DNA of 64,000 nt from Streptomyces sp. HUAS CB01 (GTDB taxonomy: Bacteria > Actinomycetota > Actinomycetes > Streptomycetales > Streptomycetaceae), in contig NZ_CP129137.1 of assembly GCF_030406905.1 (NCBI RefSeq), positions 4,980,001-5,044,000 on the forward strand, in the 5' to 3' direction. The notes beneath the pieces were generated by a model. The model did not search any database. It saw only the letters and a list, made by a program, of their open reading frames with translations, and had not been told where the DNA came from. Shown in pieces: positions 15,557-23,969 of the stretch. The position numbers were made by a program, and so were the translations under genes. Within the stretch, counting starts at the first letter, position 1. Every line of letters starts with the position of its first letter.

Positions 15557-16594
15557 TCAGCCGCGACCGGCCCAGATGTTCGTCCCCGCGGTGTCCACGG
15601 CGAAGACGTCGATCTCCTTCAGCTCCTCGTCGGTGAGCGGCGCCGCGTGGAGCGCGGCCACGTTCTCCTCGAGCTGCCCGACGTTGCTCGCACCGATCAG
15701 CGCCGACGTCATCCGGTCGTCGCGCAGCGTCCAGCTGAGCGCGAGCTGGGCCAGCGACTGGCCGCGCCGCTGGGCGATCTCGTTCAGCCCCCGGAGCCGG
15801 CGCAGCACCTCGTCGGAGAGCAGGTTCGGGTCGAGGGACTTGCCCTGGGTCGCCCGCGAGCCCTCCGGGATGCCGGTGAGGTACTTGCCGGTGAGGAGCC
15901 CCTGGGCGAGCGGCACGAAGGAGATGCAGCCCATGCCCGCCGCCTCCAGGGTGTCGAGGAGCCCGTCGTCCTCGATCCAGCGGTTGATCATCGAGTAGGA
16001 CGGCTGGTGGATGAGCGCCGGGACGCCCATCTCCTTCAGCAGCCCGGCCGCCTCGGCGGTCTGCTCGGCGTTGTAGGAGGAGACGCCCACGTAGAGCGCC
16101 TTGCCCTGCTGGACGGCGGACGCCAGGGCGCCCATCGTCTCCTCCAGCGGGGTGTGCGGGTCGAAGCGGTGCGAGTAGAAGATGTCGACGTAGTCCAGAC
16201 CCATCCGCCCCAGGGACGCGTCCAGCGAGGACATCAGGTACTTGCGGGAGCCCCACTCGCCGTAGGGGCCGGGGTGCATCAGATAGCCGGCCTTGGTGGA
16301 GACGACGAGCTCGTCCCGGTACGGCGCGAAGTCCTGGGCGAAGATCTTGCCGAAGTTCAGCTCGGCGGAGCCGGGGGGCGGCCCGTAGTTGTTCGCCAGG
16401 TCGAAGTGGGTCACGCCGAGGTCGAAGGCGCGGCGCAGGATCGACCGCTGGGAGGCGAGCGTGCGGTCGTCACCGAAGTTGTGCCAGAGGCCGAGGGAGA
16501 TCGCGGGAAGCCTGAGCCCGCTGCGGCCGGTGCGCCGGTACTCCATCGAGTCGTAGCGGTTCTCGGCTGCACGGTAATAGGGGGAATCGTTCAC
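15557..16594 (-). CDS. Aldo/keto reductase (L-glyceraldehyde 3-phosphate reductase type)
   Basis: 345-residue NADPH-dependent TIM-barrel reductase. It has the catalytic Tyr in HFDLANNYGPPPGSAE, the Lys in VVSTKAGYLM, the His in DIFYSHRFDPHTP and the cofactor loop with SALIGASN near the end. The pattern GSAELNFGKIF and WGSRKYLMSSLD matches the YghZ/GPR branch, which detoxifies L-glyceraldehyde 3-phosphate and other aldehydes. GTG 16594 follows a GGGAGGGA ribosome site and is preferred over the longer frame from 16690, which crosses the uppS promoter; ATG 16546 is also possible. It is divergent from the undecaprenyl diphosphate synthase gene. Confidence 0.88.
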   Translation of the reverse strand: MNDSPYYRAAENRYDSMEYRRTGRSGLRLPAISLGLWHNFGDDRTLASQRSILRRAFDLGVTHFDLANNYGPPPGSAELNFGKIFAQDFAPYRDELVVSTKAGYLMHPGPYGEWGSRKYLMSSLDASLGRMGLDYVDIFYSHRFDPHTPLEETMGALASAVQQGKALYVGVSSYNAEQTAEAAGLLKEMGVPALIHQPSYSMINRWIEDDGLLDTLEAAGMGCISFVPLAQGLLTGKYLTGIPEGSRATQGKSLDPNLLSDEVLRRLRGLNEIAQRRGQSLAQLALSWTLRDDRMTSALIGASNVGQLEENVAALHAAPLTDEELKEIDVFAVDTAGTNIWAGRG

Positions 16595-16706
16595 GCTTCC
16601 CTCCCTATCACGGACTTGTGACAGACCGGGTTGGGTGGCCGTGGCCGCTCCGCAGTAGTGTGACGGGCGTCGGGGGGTCAGCCACAGCACGGAGGGGTTA
16701 AGGACT

Positions 16707-17468
16707 GTGAACCTGCGCGACCTGGTGTACGGGCTCTACGCACGCCGGGTGGAGGGCCGCCTCGACCACGCCCAGGTGCCCAAGCACATCGGCGTCATCC
16801 TGGACGGCAACCGCCGCTGGGCCAAGGCGTCGGGCGGCACGGCCGCGGAGGGACACCAGGCCGGGGCCGACAAGATCTCCGAGCTGCTGGGCTGGTGCGC
16901 CGAGACCGACGTCGAGGTGGTCACCCTCTGGATGCTGTCCACGGACAACTTCGACCGTCCGGACGAGGAGCTGCGCCCGCTCCTCGGCATCATCGAGAAC
17001 ACCGTGCGCAACCTGGCCGCCGACGGCCGGTGGCGGGTGCACCACGTGGGGACGATGGACCTGCTTCCCGCGAGGACCCAGTCGGTGCTCAAGGAGGCGG
17101 AGCAGTCGACGGACGGCGTCGACGGGATACTCGTCAACGTCGCGGTCGGCTACGGCGGCCGCCAGGAGATCGCGGACGCGGTGCGCTCCCTGCTGAACGA
17201 GCACGCCGCGAAGGGGACGAGCTTCGAGGAGCTCGCGGAGATCGTCGACACCGACATGATCGCGTCCCACCTCTACACACGCGGCCAGCCCGATCCCGAC
17301 CTGGTGATCCGCACGAGCGGCGAGCAGCGTCTGTCGGGCTTCATGCTCTGGCAGAGCGCGCACTCCGAGTACTACTTCTGCGAGGTCTTCTGGCCCGCCT
17401 TCCGCAAGGTCGACTTCCTCCGCGCACTCCGCGACTACGCGGCACGCCACCGGCGCTACGGGGCCTGA
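16707..17468 (+). CDS. uppS: Isoprenyl transferase (undecaprenyl diphosphate synthase type)
   Basis: 253-residue cis-prenyltransferase that adds isopentenyl units to an allylic diphosphate to make the polyprenyl carrier for cell wall synthesis. Visible signatures are HIGVILDGNRRWAK with catalytic Asp33, the GHQAGA box, TLWMLSTDNFDRP, and the C-terminal PDPDLVIRTSGEQRLSGFMLWQSA with YFCEVFWPAF. Length fits the family. GTG 16707 is preceded by GGAGGGG. Streptomyces usually have two such enzymes, and I cannot tell from sequence which chain length this one makes. Confidence 0.94.
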   Translation: MNLRDLVYGLYARRVEGRLDHAQVPKHIGVILDGNRRWAKASGGTAAEGHQAGADKISELLGWCAETDVEVVTLWMLSTDNFDRPDEELRPLLGIIENTVRNLAADGRWRVHHVGTMDLLPARTQSVLKEAEQSTDGVDGILVNVAVGYGGRQEIADAVRSLLNEHAAKGTSFEELAEIVDTDMIASHLYTRGQPDPDLVIRTSGEQRLSGFMLWQSAHSEYYFCEVFWPAFRKVDFLRALRDYAARHRRYGA

Positions 17469-17532
17469 GGGCGGGCGCCGACCCCGTTCGACGCGGTCCC
17501 CGGGGCGACGGCGCTCCCGGCGCGAGTGCGGA

Positions 17533-17558
17533 CGGTGCCCGCCCGGCGGCGGGCACCG
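17533..17558. terminator. Hairpin after uppS
   Basis: CGGTGCCCGCC, 4-nt loop CGGC, GGCGGGCACCG: an 11-bp perfect stem 65 nt after the stop. Confidence 0.65.
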
Positions 17559-17742
17559 AAAGGCGGGTGGCGGGATCTTGACGACCGGTCCCCCGTTCGG
17601 CGTAGGCACGGAGGGCCGGCCGGGTGGCAGCCGGGCGCGCACGGGCGCGGGCCCGGGCGTGGTCACCGCATGTTCATCGACGTGTCGTCATATGCCATTG
17701 CATGGCCTCGCTTGTTCGAGGGAATATCCCTGACAGGTCGAC

Positions 17743-17763
17743 ATCCGGACACCCGTTCCGGAT
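17743..17763. promoter_or_regulatory. Inverted repeat upstream of the PhoH-type gene
   Basis: ATCCGGA, 7-nt spacer, TCCGGAT, just after an A/T-rich patch (17680-17730, with CATATG and GAATAT). It is a candidate operator or promoter in the gene-free stretch 17559-17973. No other feature is evident there. Confidence 0.35.
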
Positions 17764-17973
17764 GCCGTTCTACAGCGAGGGGCACCGAGCCGCTCGCCCG
17801 GGAGGCCCTTTGCGCCAGGACGACCGTGCGGCCAGCACGGAAGGAACGGAGGGCCGGTGCCCGGCCCGTGCATCGTGGCCGGAGACCGGTCCGGTCCCCC
17901 GCCGTTCGGCGGGGAGACCCCAAGCCCGCGACGCCGTCGCACCCCGATCTCAGCCGAGGGGGTACGTCCTTCC

Positions 17974-19296
17974 GTGGTGAACAGCACAAAGCGCCGCATG
18001 TCCGACAGGCGCACCTACGTTCTCGACACCAGCGTCCTGCTGGCCGATCCCAACGCCGTCTCACGCTTCGACGAGCACGAGGTCGTGCTCCCGATCGTCG
18101 TCGTGACGGAGCTGGAGGCCAAGAGGCACCACCCGGAGCTCGGTTACTTCGCCCGGCAGGCGCTGCGCCTGCTCGACGAGTTCCGGGTCCGGTACGGCCG
18201 CCTGGACGCACCCATTCCGATGGGCGACCTCGGCGGCACGCTGCGCGTCGAGCTCAACCACTCGGACCCCGGGGTGCTTCCCGCCGGCTACCGGCTGGGT
18301 GACAACGACTCACGGATCCTCGCTGTGGCACGGAACCTCCAGGCAGAGGGATACGACGTCACCGTCGTGTCCAAGGACCTGCCGCTGCGCATCAAGGCGT
18401 CCTCCGTCGGCCTCCAGGCCGAGGAGTACCGTGCGGAACTCGCGGTCACGGATTCCGGTTGGACCGGAATGTCCGAACTGGCCCTGTCCGCGGAGCAGGT
18501 GGACATCCTCTTCGAGGAGGAGCACCTGTACGTACCGGAGGCGTCCGACCTGCCCGTCCACACCGGGCTCGTCCTCCAGTCGGAGCGGGGCAAGGCCCTG
18601 GGTCGGGTCACGTCCGACGGGAACGTCCGGCTCGTCCGCGGCGACCGCGAGGCCTTCGGCATCCGCGGCCGCAGTGCCGAACAGCGCATCGCCCTCGATC
18701 TGCTGCTCGACCCGGACGTCGGCATCGTCTCCATGGGCGGCCGGGCGGGTACCGGCAAGTCCGCGCTCGCGCTCTGCGCCGGCCTGGAGGCCGTCCTGGA
18801 GCGCCGGCAGCACCAGAAGGTGATGGTCTTCCGGCCGCTGTACGCGGTCGGCGGGCAGGAACTGGGCTATCTGCCGGGCACCGAGGCCGAGAAGATGAGC
18901 CCCTGGGCGCAGGCGGTCTTCGACACGCTCTCCGCGGTGGCCGGCCGTGAGGTCATCGAGGAGGTCCTGGGCCGGGGCATGCTCGAGGTGCTGCCGCTGA
19001 CCCACATCCGCGGGCGCTCGCTGCACGACGCGTTCGTCATCGTCGACGAGGCCCAGTCCCTGGAGCGGAACGTCCTCCTGACCGTTCTGTCCCGGATCGG
19101 TGCCAACTCACGGGTCGTTCTGACCCATGACGTGGCGCAAAGGGACAATTTGCGTGTCGGTCGGTACGACGGGGTCGTGGCCGTCGTCGAGAAGCTGAAA
19201 GGCCATCCGCTCTTCGCGCACGTCACGCTCACCCGGTCCGAGCGTTCGCAGATCGCCGCGCTGGTGACCGAAATGCTGGAGGACGGGCCGATCTGA
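17974..19296 (+). CDS. PIN-domain and PhoH-type ATPase
   Basis: 440-residue fusion of an N-terminal PIN nuclease domain ([11 protein letters not shown] with Asp18, a Glu near 46, and [10 protein letters not shown] near 133-142) and a C-terminal PhoH ATPase. The Walker A motif is GGRAGTGKS (255-263), followed by [15 protein letters not shown] and the Walker B region AFVIVDEAQ. Actinobacterial PIN-PhoH proteins act as RNA helicases/nucleases in characterised cases. The GTG pair at 17974/17977 lies 11 nt after GAGGGGG; ATG 17998 is a possible later start. It sits between uppS and the lytic transglycosylase, a common Streptomyces order. Confidence 0.9.
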   Translation: MVNSTKRRMSDRRTYVLDTSVLLADPNAVSRFDEHEVVLPIVVVTELEAKRHHPELGYFARQALRLLDEFRVRYGRLDAPIPMGDLGGTLRVELNHSDPGVLPAGYRLGDNDSRILAVARNLQAEGYDVTVVSKDLPLRIKASSVGLQAEEYRAELAVTDSGWTGMSELALSAEQVDILFEEEHLYVPEASDLPVHTGLVLQSERGKALGRVTSDGNVRLVRGDREAFGIRGRSAEQRIALDLLLDPDVGIVSMGGRAGTGKSALALCAGLEAVLERRQHQKVMVFRPLYAVGGQELGYLPGTEAEKMSPWAQAVFDTLSAVAGREVIEEVLGRGMLEVLPLTHIRGRSLHDAFVIVDEAQSLERNVLLTVLSRIGANSRVVLTHDVAQRDNLRVGRYDGVVAVVEKLKGHPLFAHVTLTRSERSQIAALVTEMLEDGPI

Positions 19297-19322
19297 CGGG
19301 ACCTGCCCGGCTTGGGAGTTGG

Positions 19323-19360
19323 CGCCGCCCGGCGAAGCGAAGGAGCTTAGCCGGGCGGCG
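19323..19360 (+). terminator. Hairpin after the PhoH-type gene
   Basis: CGCCGCCCGGC and GCCGGGCGGCG form an 11-bp stem with a 16-nt loop, 26 nt after the stop. Confidence 0.6.
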
Positions 19361-19404
19361 TCGTGCTGCGCCGCCCTTTCCATAAAACTCCTGGGACAAA
19401 CGAG

Positions 19405-19420
19405 GTGTGAGCTTTCACAC
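19405..19420. promoter_or_regulatory. GTGTGA-N4-TCACAC palindrome in the leader of the transglycosylase gene
   Basis: A perfect 6-bp-arm dyad in an A/T-richer patch that begins with CATAAAACTC. It resembles a CRP/FNR-type half-site pair, but the spacer is 4 instead of the usual 6. The 19361-19688 stretch also holds a GCACCC/GGGTGC hairpin near 19496 and two copies of GGGAGCGCC (near 19576 and 19618), so it is probably a long structured leader. I could not match a known riboswitch signature. Confidence 0.35.
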
Positions 19421-19688
19421 GCAGCCATGAATTGCCTTGCGGCATCGGCTTCCGGCAGAGTCTGGGTTCCGTCAGGCCCCGCATACGGCACACCTGCACC
19501 CTCAGGGGTGCGGCACCACACAACTCCACAGACGCCGCCGTATGCCGCCCGAGCACCACGCGGCACTCCCGCAAGGGAGCGCCCACCGGGCCCGTGCCTC
19601 CCGTGACCTAGCAAGAGGGAGCGCCAGTGCCAGGGGCACGATTGCGCCCGCGAGGTCACCTGTGCGGGCGTTGCTGGAAGGAAACCGT

Positions 19689-20390
19689 GTGAGCCGGATC
19701 TCGGTCCGGGGATTCGCAGTGGCGTCCGCCACCGCAGTCACCACTGTCGGCGCTGTCGTGGGTGTTGCCTCGGGCAACGCCGTACCCGCGAACGGCGACA
19801 ACCTGGAGACGACCGCGGCGGACGCGACGCTCCTTGCGGACATCCCCGTCGGTGAGCAGGCCCAGGTTCAGGTCGCATCCCTGACCCAGCAGGCCGACGC
19901 GCAGGCGGCTGCCGCCGACGCGGCCGCGAGGAAGTCCGCCGAGGAGGCGGCTCGACTCCAGGCCGCCAAGGACGCCGAGGCGAAGAAGGAAGCCGCCGAG
20001 GAGAAGGCCCAGCGCGAGGCCGAGGCCAAGGAGGCCGAGGAGCGCGCCAGCCGGTCCGCCGTCCGCGACGCCTCGAGCTTCGCGGCGCAGTCCTCGTACA
20101 GCATCTCCGAGGTCCAGGCGATCGCCCGCCAGATGGTCCCCGGCGACCAGTTCCAGTGCTTCAGCAACATCGTGGACCACGAGTCCAGCTGGAACTACCG
20201 GGCCCAGAACCCGTCCTCCGGCGCCTACGGTCTCGTCCAGGCGCTGCCGGGCTCCAAGATGGCGTCCGCCGGCGCGGACTGGCAGACGAACCCCGCCACC
20301 CAGATCAAGTGGGGCCTCAACTACATGAACGACCGCTACGGCAGCCCCTGCGGCGCCTGGTCGTTCTGGCAGGCCAACAACTGGTACTAG
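19689..20390 (+). CDS. Secreted lytic transglycosylase (SwlA-like)
   Basis: 233-residue secreted enzyme that cleaves the glycan strand of peptidoglycan. It has a signal segment (residues 6-30), a long Ala/Glu/Lys-rich coiled coil (about 60-122), and a soluble-lytic-transglycosylase domain with the catalytic Glu in DHESSWNY (Glu165) and the GAYGLVQALPGSKM motif, ending with CGAWSFWQANNWY. GTG 19689 has a GGAAGGA ribosome site. It lies directly before an AI-2E permease gene, the setting of S. coelicolor swlA as I remember it. That class of hydrolase genes is known for a cyclic-di-AMP-responsive leader, and the 390-nt gap upstream here is long enough, but I cannot identify the riboswitch. Confidence 0.9.
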   Translation: MSRISVRGFAVASATAVTTVGAVVGVASGNAVPANGDNLETTAADATLLADIPVGEQAQVQVASLTQQADAQAAAADAAARKSAEEAARLQAAKDAEAKKEAAEEKAQREAEAKEAEERASRSAVRDASSFAAQSSYSISEVQAIARQMVPGDQFQCFSNIVDHESSWNYRAQNPSSGAYGLVQALPGSKMASAGADWQTNPATQIKWGLNYMNDRYGSPCGAWSFWQANNWY

Positions 20391-20531
20391 GCCGACGGCC
20401 GGTACCGAACGGACCCCGGGAATCCCGGGAGCTCCAACTGCTCGATTCCGCTGAGCCCCTCACCGTCCGACGGTGGGGGGCTCGGTGCGTGTACGGTCGG
20501 GACGGGCCTTGGGGGGAGAGGGAAGCACGAG

Positions 20532-21893
20532 ATGTCGAAGACGCCAGCTTGGTTGGACCGGCTGGGGGCCGGACTGTCCCGTATCGGGGCACGGCTGGAG
20601 GAGCGCCGGGCCGCCGCCGCGGCCGGGGACAACGGCAACGGCGCGGGTGACGGGGATCCGGGCACCGTGCCGCCCGACCATGTTCCGCCTCCTCCCGCGT
20701 ACGCCCCCGACGTTCCCGCGCGGCCGCACCCGGCCGAGGCCATCCCCTGGGGGATGAGGGTCGCGGCCGAGGCCGGCTGGCGGCTGCTGGTCCTGGCCGG
20801 GACGCTCTGGGTGCTGATGCGGGTCATCAGCGCCGTCCAGCTCGTCGTGCTCGCCTTCGTCGCCGCCCTGTTGGTCACCGCGCTGCTCCAGCCGACGGTG
20901 ACCCGGCTGAGGAGGGTCGGCCTGCCGCGCGGGCTCGCCACGGCCCTCACGGCGATCCTGGGCTTCGTCGTGATCGGACTCGTCGGCTGGTTCGTCGTCT
21001 GGCAGGTGATGGACAACCTCGACAACGTCGCCGACCGGGTCAAGGACGGTATCGAGGAGCTCAAGCGCTGGCTGCTCAACAGCCCGTTCCATGTGACCGA
21101 GCGTCAGATCAACGACATCGCGAAGAACCTCCAGGACACCATCGGCACCAACACGCAGGAGATCACCTCCGCCGGGCTCGAGGGCGTGAGCGTGATGGTG
21201 GAGATCCTCACCGGGATGCTGCTGGCGCTGTTCTCGACCCTTTTCCTGCTCTACGACGGCAAGCGGATCTGGCAGTGGACCCTGAAGCTGGTGCCCGCGG
21301 CGGCCCGCCCCGGTGTCGCCGGCGCGGGCCCGCGTGCCTGGCGGACGCTGACGGCGTACGTCCGGGGCACGGTGGTGGTCGCCCTCATCGACGCGATCTT
21401 CATCGGTCTGGGCATCTACTTCCTCGACGTGCCGCTGGCCGTGCCGCTCGCCGTCTTCATCTTCCTGTTCTCCTTCATCCCCCTGGTGGGTGCGGTCGTC
21501 TCGGGCGCCCTCGCGGTCGTCGTCGCGCTGGTCACCCAGGGTGTGTTCACCGCCCTGATGGTGCTGCTGGTGGTGCTCGCCGTGCAGCAGATCGAGGGGC
21601 ACGTGCTGCAGCCGTTCATCCTGGGCCGCGCGGTCCGCGTCCATCCGCTGGCCGTCGTCCTCGCGGTCGCCACGGGCGGTCTGACGGCGGGGATCGGTGG
21701 CGCGGTGGTCGCGGTGCCGCTCGTGGCGGTGACCAACACGGTGGTCACCTACCTCCGTGCGTACGGCCAGGGGCACGTGGGCCGGATCGGACCCACCCCG
21801 CACGGGGCGACGGTGATGGACCTGGCGCCGACGCCGCCCCCGCCCGCACCGAAGTCCGAGCCCTCGCCCCCGGAGGGTGACGAACGCCCGTGA
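20532..21893 (+). CDS. AI-2E family transporter (PerM-type permease)
   Basis: 453-residue membrane protein with a hydrophilic N-terminus (about 75 residues, Ala/Gly/Pro-rich), two hydrophobic segments at about 80-120, a central soluble part (about 165-220) and a cluster of membrane helices to about 420. The order and the LSTLFLLYDGKRIWQW, IGLGIYFLDVPLAVPLA and QQIEGHVLQPFILG motifs are those of the AI-2E/PerM family, whose substrates are mostly unknown. ATG 20532 has GGGGAGAGGGAAG upstream. Its last four bases overlap the next gene (GTGA), so the two are coupled. Confidence 0.9.
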   Translation: MSKTPAWLDRLGAGLSRIGARLEERRAAAAAGDNGNGAGDGDPGTVPPDHVPPPPAYAPDVPARPHPAEAIPWGMRVAAEAGWRLLVLAGTLWVLMRVISAVQLVVLAFVAALLVTALLQPTVTRLRRVGLPRGLATALTAILGFVVIGLVGWFVVWQVMDNLDNVADRVKDGIEELKRWLLNSPFHVTERQINDIAKNLQDTIGTNTQEITSAGLEGVSVMVEILTGMLLALFSTLFLLYDGKRIWQWTLKLVPAAARPGVAGAGPRAWRTLTAYVRGTVVVALIDAIFIGLGIYFLDVPLAVPLAVFIFLFSFIPLVGAVVSGALAVVVALVTQGVFTALMVLLVVLAVQQIEGHVLQPFILGRAVRVHPLAVVLAVATGGLTAGIGGAVVAVPLVAVTNTVVTYLRAYGQGHVGRIGPTPHGATVMDLAPTPPPPAPKSEPSPPEGDERP

Positions 21894-22615
21894 TATCCGA
21901 GCCCGAACTGGTGGGCGGGGCTGCCGTTCCGGCCCCGTGCCCCGGCGGCCCCGTGGCCGGCGGGGCCGTCGTGTCCGGCGGCGGGCAGCCTCCCGCGCGG
22001 TCCCGGCGCCCGTGGCTGTGGGCGCTCGGCGGCGCGCTGACGGCCTCCGCGGTGTGGGCCGGCGGTCTGCAGGCGTACGCCGGCCGGGCGCCCGACCTGG
22101 AGGGCTACCGCGTCAGCCGGAACCTGTGCCTGGACGCCCGGCTCACGGTCCTCGGCGGTGCGCTCGGCGCACGGAGGAGCGCCGTGGCCTCGGTGGACGA
22201 GCAGCCGGCGCTCGACCGGGCGCACTGCGCTCTCGAGCTCGACGGACGGGGCGAGAACGACGCGTACCACGTCACGGTGTCGTACCTGCTGCACAAGCGG
22301 ACCGATCCGGGGGTCGAGTTCGACGCGGTGAACCGCCCCTACGCGCCCGACGGCGACGGCCGCGCCATCGAGCGGGCCGACGGTATCGGCGAGCGCGCGT
22401 ACCTCGTGGTGCCCACCGAGGACTTTCCGCGGATGGAACTCTCCGTGCTCGACGGGCCCGCCGAGCTGGAGGTCGCCGTCTCCGCACCCTTCGTGCCCGT
22501 CGACGAGGACGGTACCGAGGTGCTGACGGCGGATCCCGAGGCGCTGCGGGCGCTCGAGGACCATGTGATCGAGGACACGAAGCGGCTGATGGCCAGGCTC
22601 AAACAGCCGGCGTGA
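21890..22615 (+). CDS. Membrane-anchored protein of unknown function
   Basis: 241 residues: a proline-rich cytoplasmic start, one membrane helix (about 45-62) and an extracellular domain with two cysteines (NLCLDAR and AHCALEL) that probably pair. It looks like the sensor-type anchored proteins common in Streptomyces, and I recognise no family. The GTG at 21890 overlaps the stop of the AI-2E gene by four bases, which fixes the start and shows coupling. A strong hairpin follows at 22680. Confidence 0.78.
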   Translation: MISEPELVGGAAVPAPCPGGPVAGGAVVSGGGQPPARSRRPWLWALGGALTASAVWAGGLQAYAGRAPDLEGYRVSRNLCLDARLTVLGGALGARRSAVASVDEQPALDRAHCALELDGRGENDAYHVTVSYLLHKRTDPGVEFDAVNRPYAPDGDGRAIERADGIGERAYLVVPTEDFPRMELSVLDGPAELEVAVSAPFVPVDEDGTEVLTADPEALRALEDHVIEDTKRLMARLKQPA

Positions 22616-22679
22616 CAGGGGCCGTGGCAGGGCGGCGGCGGGGCGTCGTCCGCCGGGGCGCCGTTCCCGTGCACGACGA

Positions 22680-22714
22680 GGGCGCCCCGCCCGGCACGGC
22701 CGGGTGGGGCGCCC
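22680..22714. terminator. Bidirectional hairpin between convergent operons
   Basis: GGGCGCCCCGCCCGGC, 3-nt loop, and its complement with one G-T pair: a 16-bp stem. It lies between the + strand membrane-protein gene and the end of ahpD on the - strand. Confidence 0.75.
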
Positions 22715-22746
22715 TGGTCACGGTCGGGCCGGACGGGGCCGGGACC

Positions 22747-23289
22747 TCACTGCCCGGCCAGAACGGCTTCCGCGTCCAGCGTCGTGCCGACGGCCTGGAT
22801 CACCGAGGCGATCTTGAAGGCCTCCTGGACGACATCGCGCTCGACGCCCGCCTTGCGGAGCACCTGCTCGTGCGAGTCCAGGCACTGGCCGCAGCCGTTG
22901 ATCGCGGAGACGGCCAGCGACCACAGCTCGAAGTCGGTCTTCTCGACCCCGGGGTTGCCGATGACGTTCATCCGCAGACCGGCACGGAGCGTCCCGTACT
23001 CGGGGTCCGACAGCAGGTGCCGGGTCCGGTAGAAGACGTTGTTCATCGCCATGATCGCGGCGGCCGACTTGGCGGCGGTGTACGCCTCGTCGGACAGGTT
23101 GGCCTTGGCCTCGGGCTCCAGCTCCCGCAGCACGATCGGCGAGCGGGAGGCGATCGCGCAGGCCAGGACCGTGCCCCACAGCTGCTGCTGCGGGAGGTCG
23201 CTGTTGCCGATCACCGAACCGAGGTTCAGCTTCAGGTCCTTGGCGTAGTCCGGCAGGGCGGACTTCAGCTCATCGAGCGCCATGCTCAC
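22747..23289 (-). CDS. ahpD: Alkyl hydroperoxide reductase AhpD
   Basis: 180-residue all-helical thiol reductase of the carboxymuconolactone decarboxylase fold. It passes electrons to AhpC. The active site is Cys133-Gly-Gln-Cys136 followed by His140, with Glu near the helix before (family proton relay). GTG 23289 overlaps the ahpC stop by four bases (GTGA), so ahpC-ahpD is one coupled operon, read away from oxyR. Length and order match the S. coelicolor ahpC-ahpD/oxyR locus as I remember it. Confidence 0.95.
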   Translation of the reverse strand: MSMALDELKSALPDYAKDLKLNLGSVIGNSDLPQQQLWGTVLACAIASRSPIVLRELEPEAKANLSDEAYTAAKSAAAIMAMNNVFYRTRHLLSDPEYGTLRAGLRMNVIGNPGVEKTDFELWSLAVSAINGCGQCLDSHEQVLRKAGVERDVVQEAFKIASVIQAVGTTLDAEAVLAGQ

Positions 23290-23840
23290 TCACCGGCCAG
23301 CAGCTTGACCGGGTCGAGGGTGGTCTCGCCCTTGGTCCAGTTGCAGGGGCAGAGCTCGTCGGTCTGCAGGGCGTCGAGGACCCGCAGGACCTCCTTGGGG
23401 TTACGGCCGACGGAGCCGGCGGTCACCATCGTGAACTGGATCTCGTTGTTCGGGTCGACGATGAAGACGGCGCGCTGCGCGAAGCCGTCCTCGCCCTCGA
23501 TGCCGAGGTCGCGCATCAGCTCGTGCCGGGAGTCGGCCATCATCGGGAAGGGCAGGTCACGCAGGTCGGCGTGGTCCTTGCGCCAGGCGTGGTGGACGAA
23601 CTCGGAGTCGCCGGAGAAGCCGAGGACCTGGGCGTCACGGTCGGCGAACTCGTCGTTCAGCTTGCCGAACGCCGCGATCTCGGTGGGGCAGACGAAGGTG
23701 AAGTCCTTGGGCCACGCGAAGACGACCTTCCACTTGCCCTCGTAGGACTTGTGGGTGATCTGCTCGAACTCCTTGCCGCTCTCCAGCGAGACGCAGGCGG
23801 TCAGCTCGAAGGTGGGGAACTGGTCACCGACAGTGAGCAC
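23286..23840 (-). CDS. ahpC: Alkyl hydroperoxide reductase AhpC (peroxiredoxin)
   Basis: 184-residue two-Cys peroxiredoxin that reduces organic peroxides and H2O2. The peroxidatic cysteine is Cys51 in FTFVCPTEI, the resolving cysteine lies in LCPCNW (164/166), and Thr and Arg of the active site are visible (PTE, and SVGRNPKEV). I start at GTG 23840, 5-6 nt after AAGGAGAG; the longer TTG frame from 23855 would include that ribosome site. It is divergent from oxyR and should be induced by oxidised OxyR. Confidence 0.95.
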   Translation of the reverse strand: MLTVGDQFPTFELTACVSLESGKEFEQITHKSYEGKWKVVFAWPKDFTFVCPTEIAAFGKLNDEFADRDAQVLGFSGDSEFVHHAWRKDHADLRDLPFPMMADSRHELMRDLGIEGEDGFAQRAVFIVDPNNEIQFTMVTAGSVGRNPKEVLRVLDALQTDELCPCNWTKGETTLDPVKLLAGE

Positions 23841-23969
23841 ACGCTCTCCTTGCAACAGGAAGCCCCTCGTGAGGGCCTCCGGGGGGTTGGACGGACCTCC
23901 ACCCTGGCACAGAGTGCATTGATCAAAGAAATAGCTAGACTGGGTCGCCGTGATCGGAGGTGCTTATCA
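23841..23969. promoter_or_regulatory. Divergent ahpC/oxyR promoter region
   Basis: 129 nt separate the two starts. The stretch 23917-23941 (GCATTGATCAAAGAAATAGC then TAGACT) is much more A/T-rich than its surroundings and contains TAGACT at 23936-23941 as a possible oxyR -10 box. This is the likely OxyR binding zone; I cannot place a precise site. Confidence 0.5.

Noticed and set aside
19400..19688. Cyclic-di-AMP (ydaO/yuaA) riboswitch upstream of the transglycosylase
   Set aside because: Expected from the gene type, but I could not find the conserved GGGGGA-CCC and GUGAAUCC-type elements, so it is listed only as an unidentified leader.
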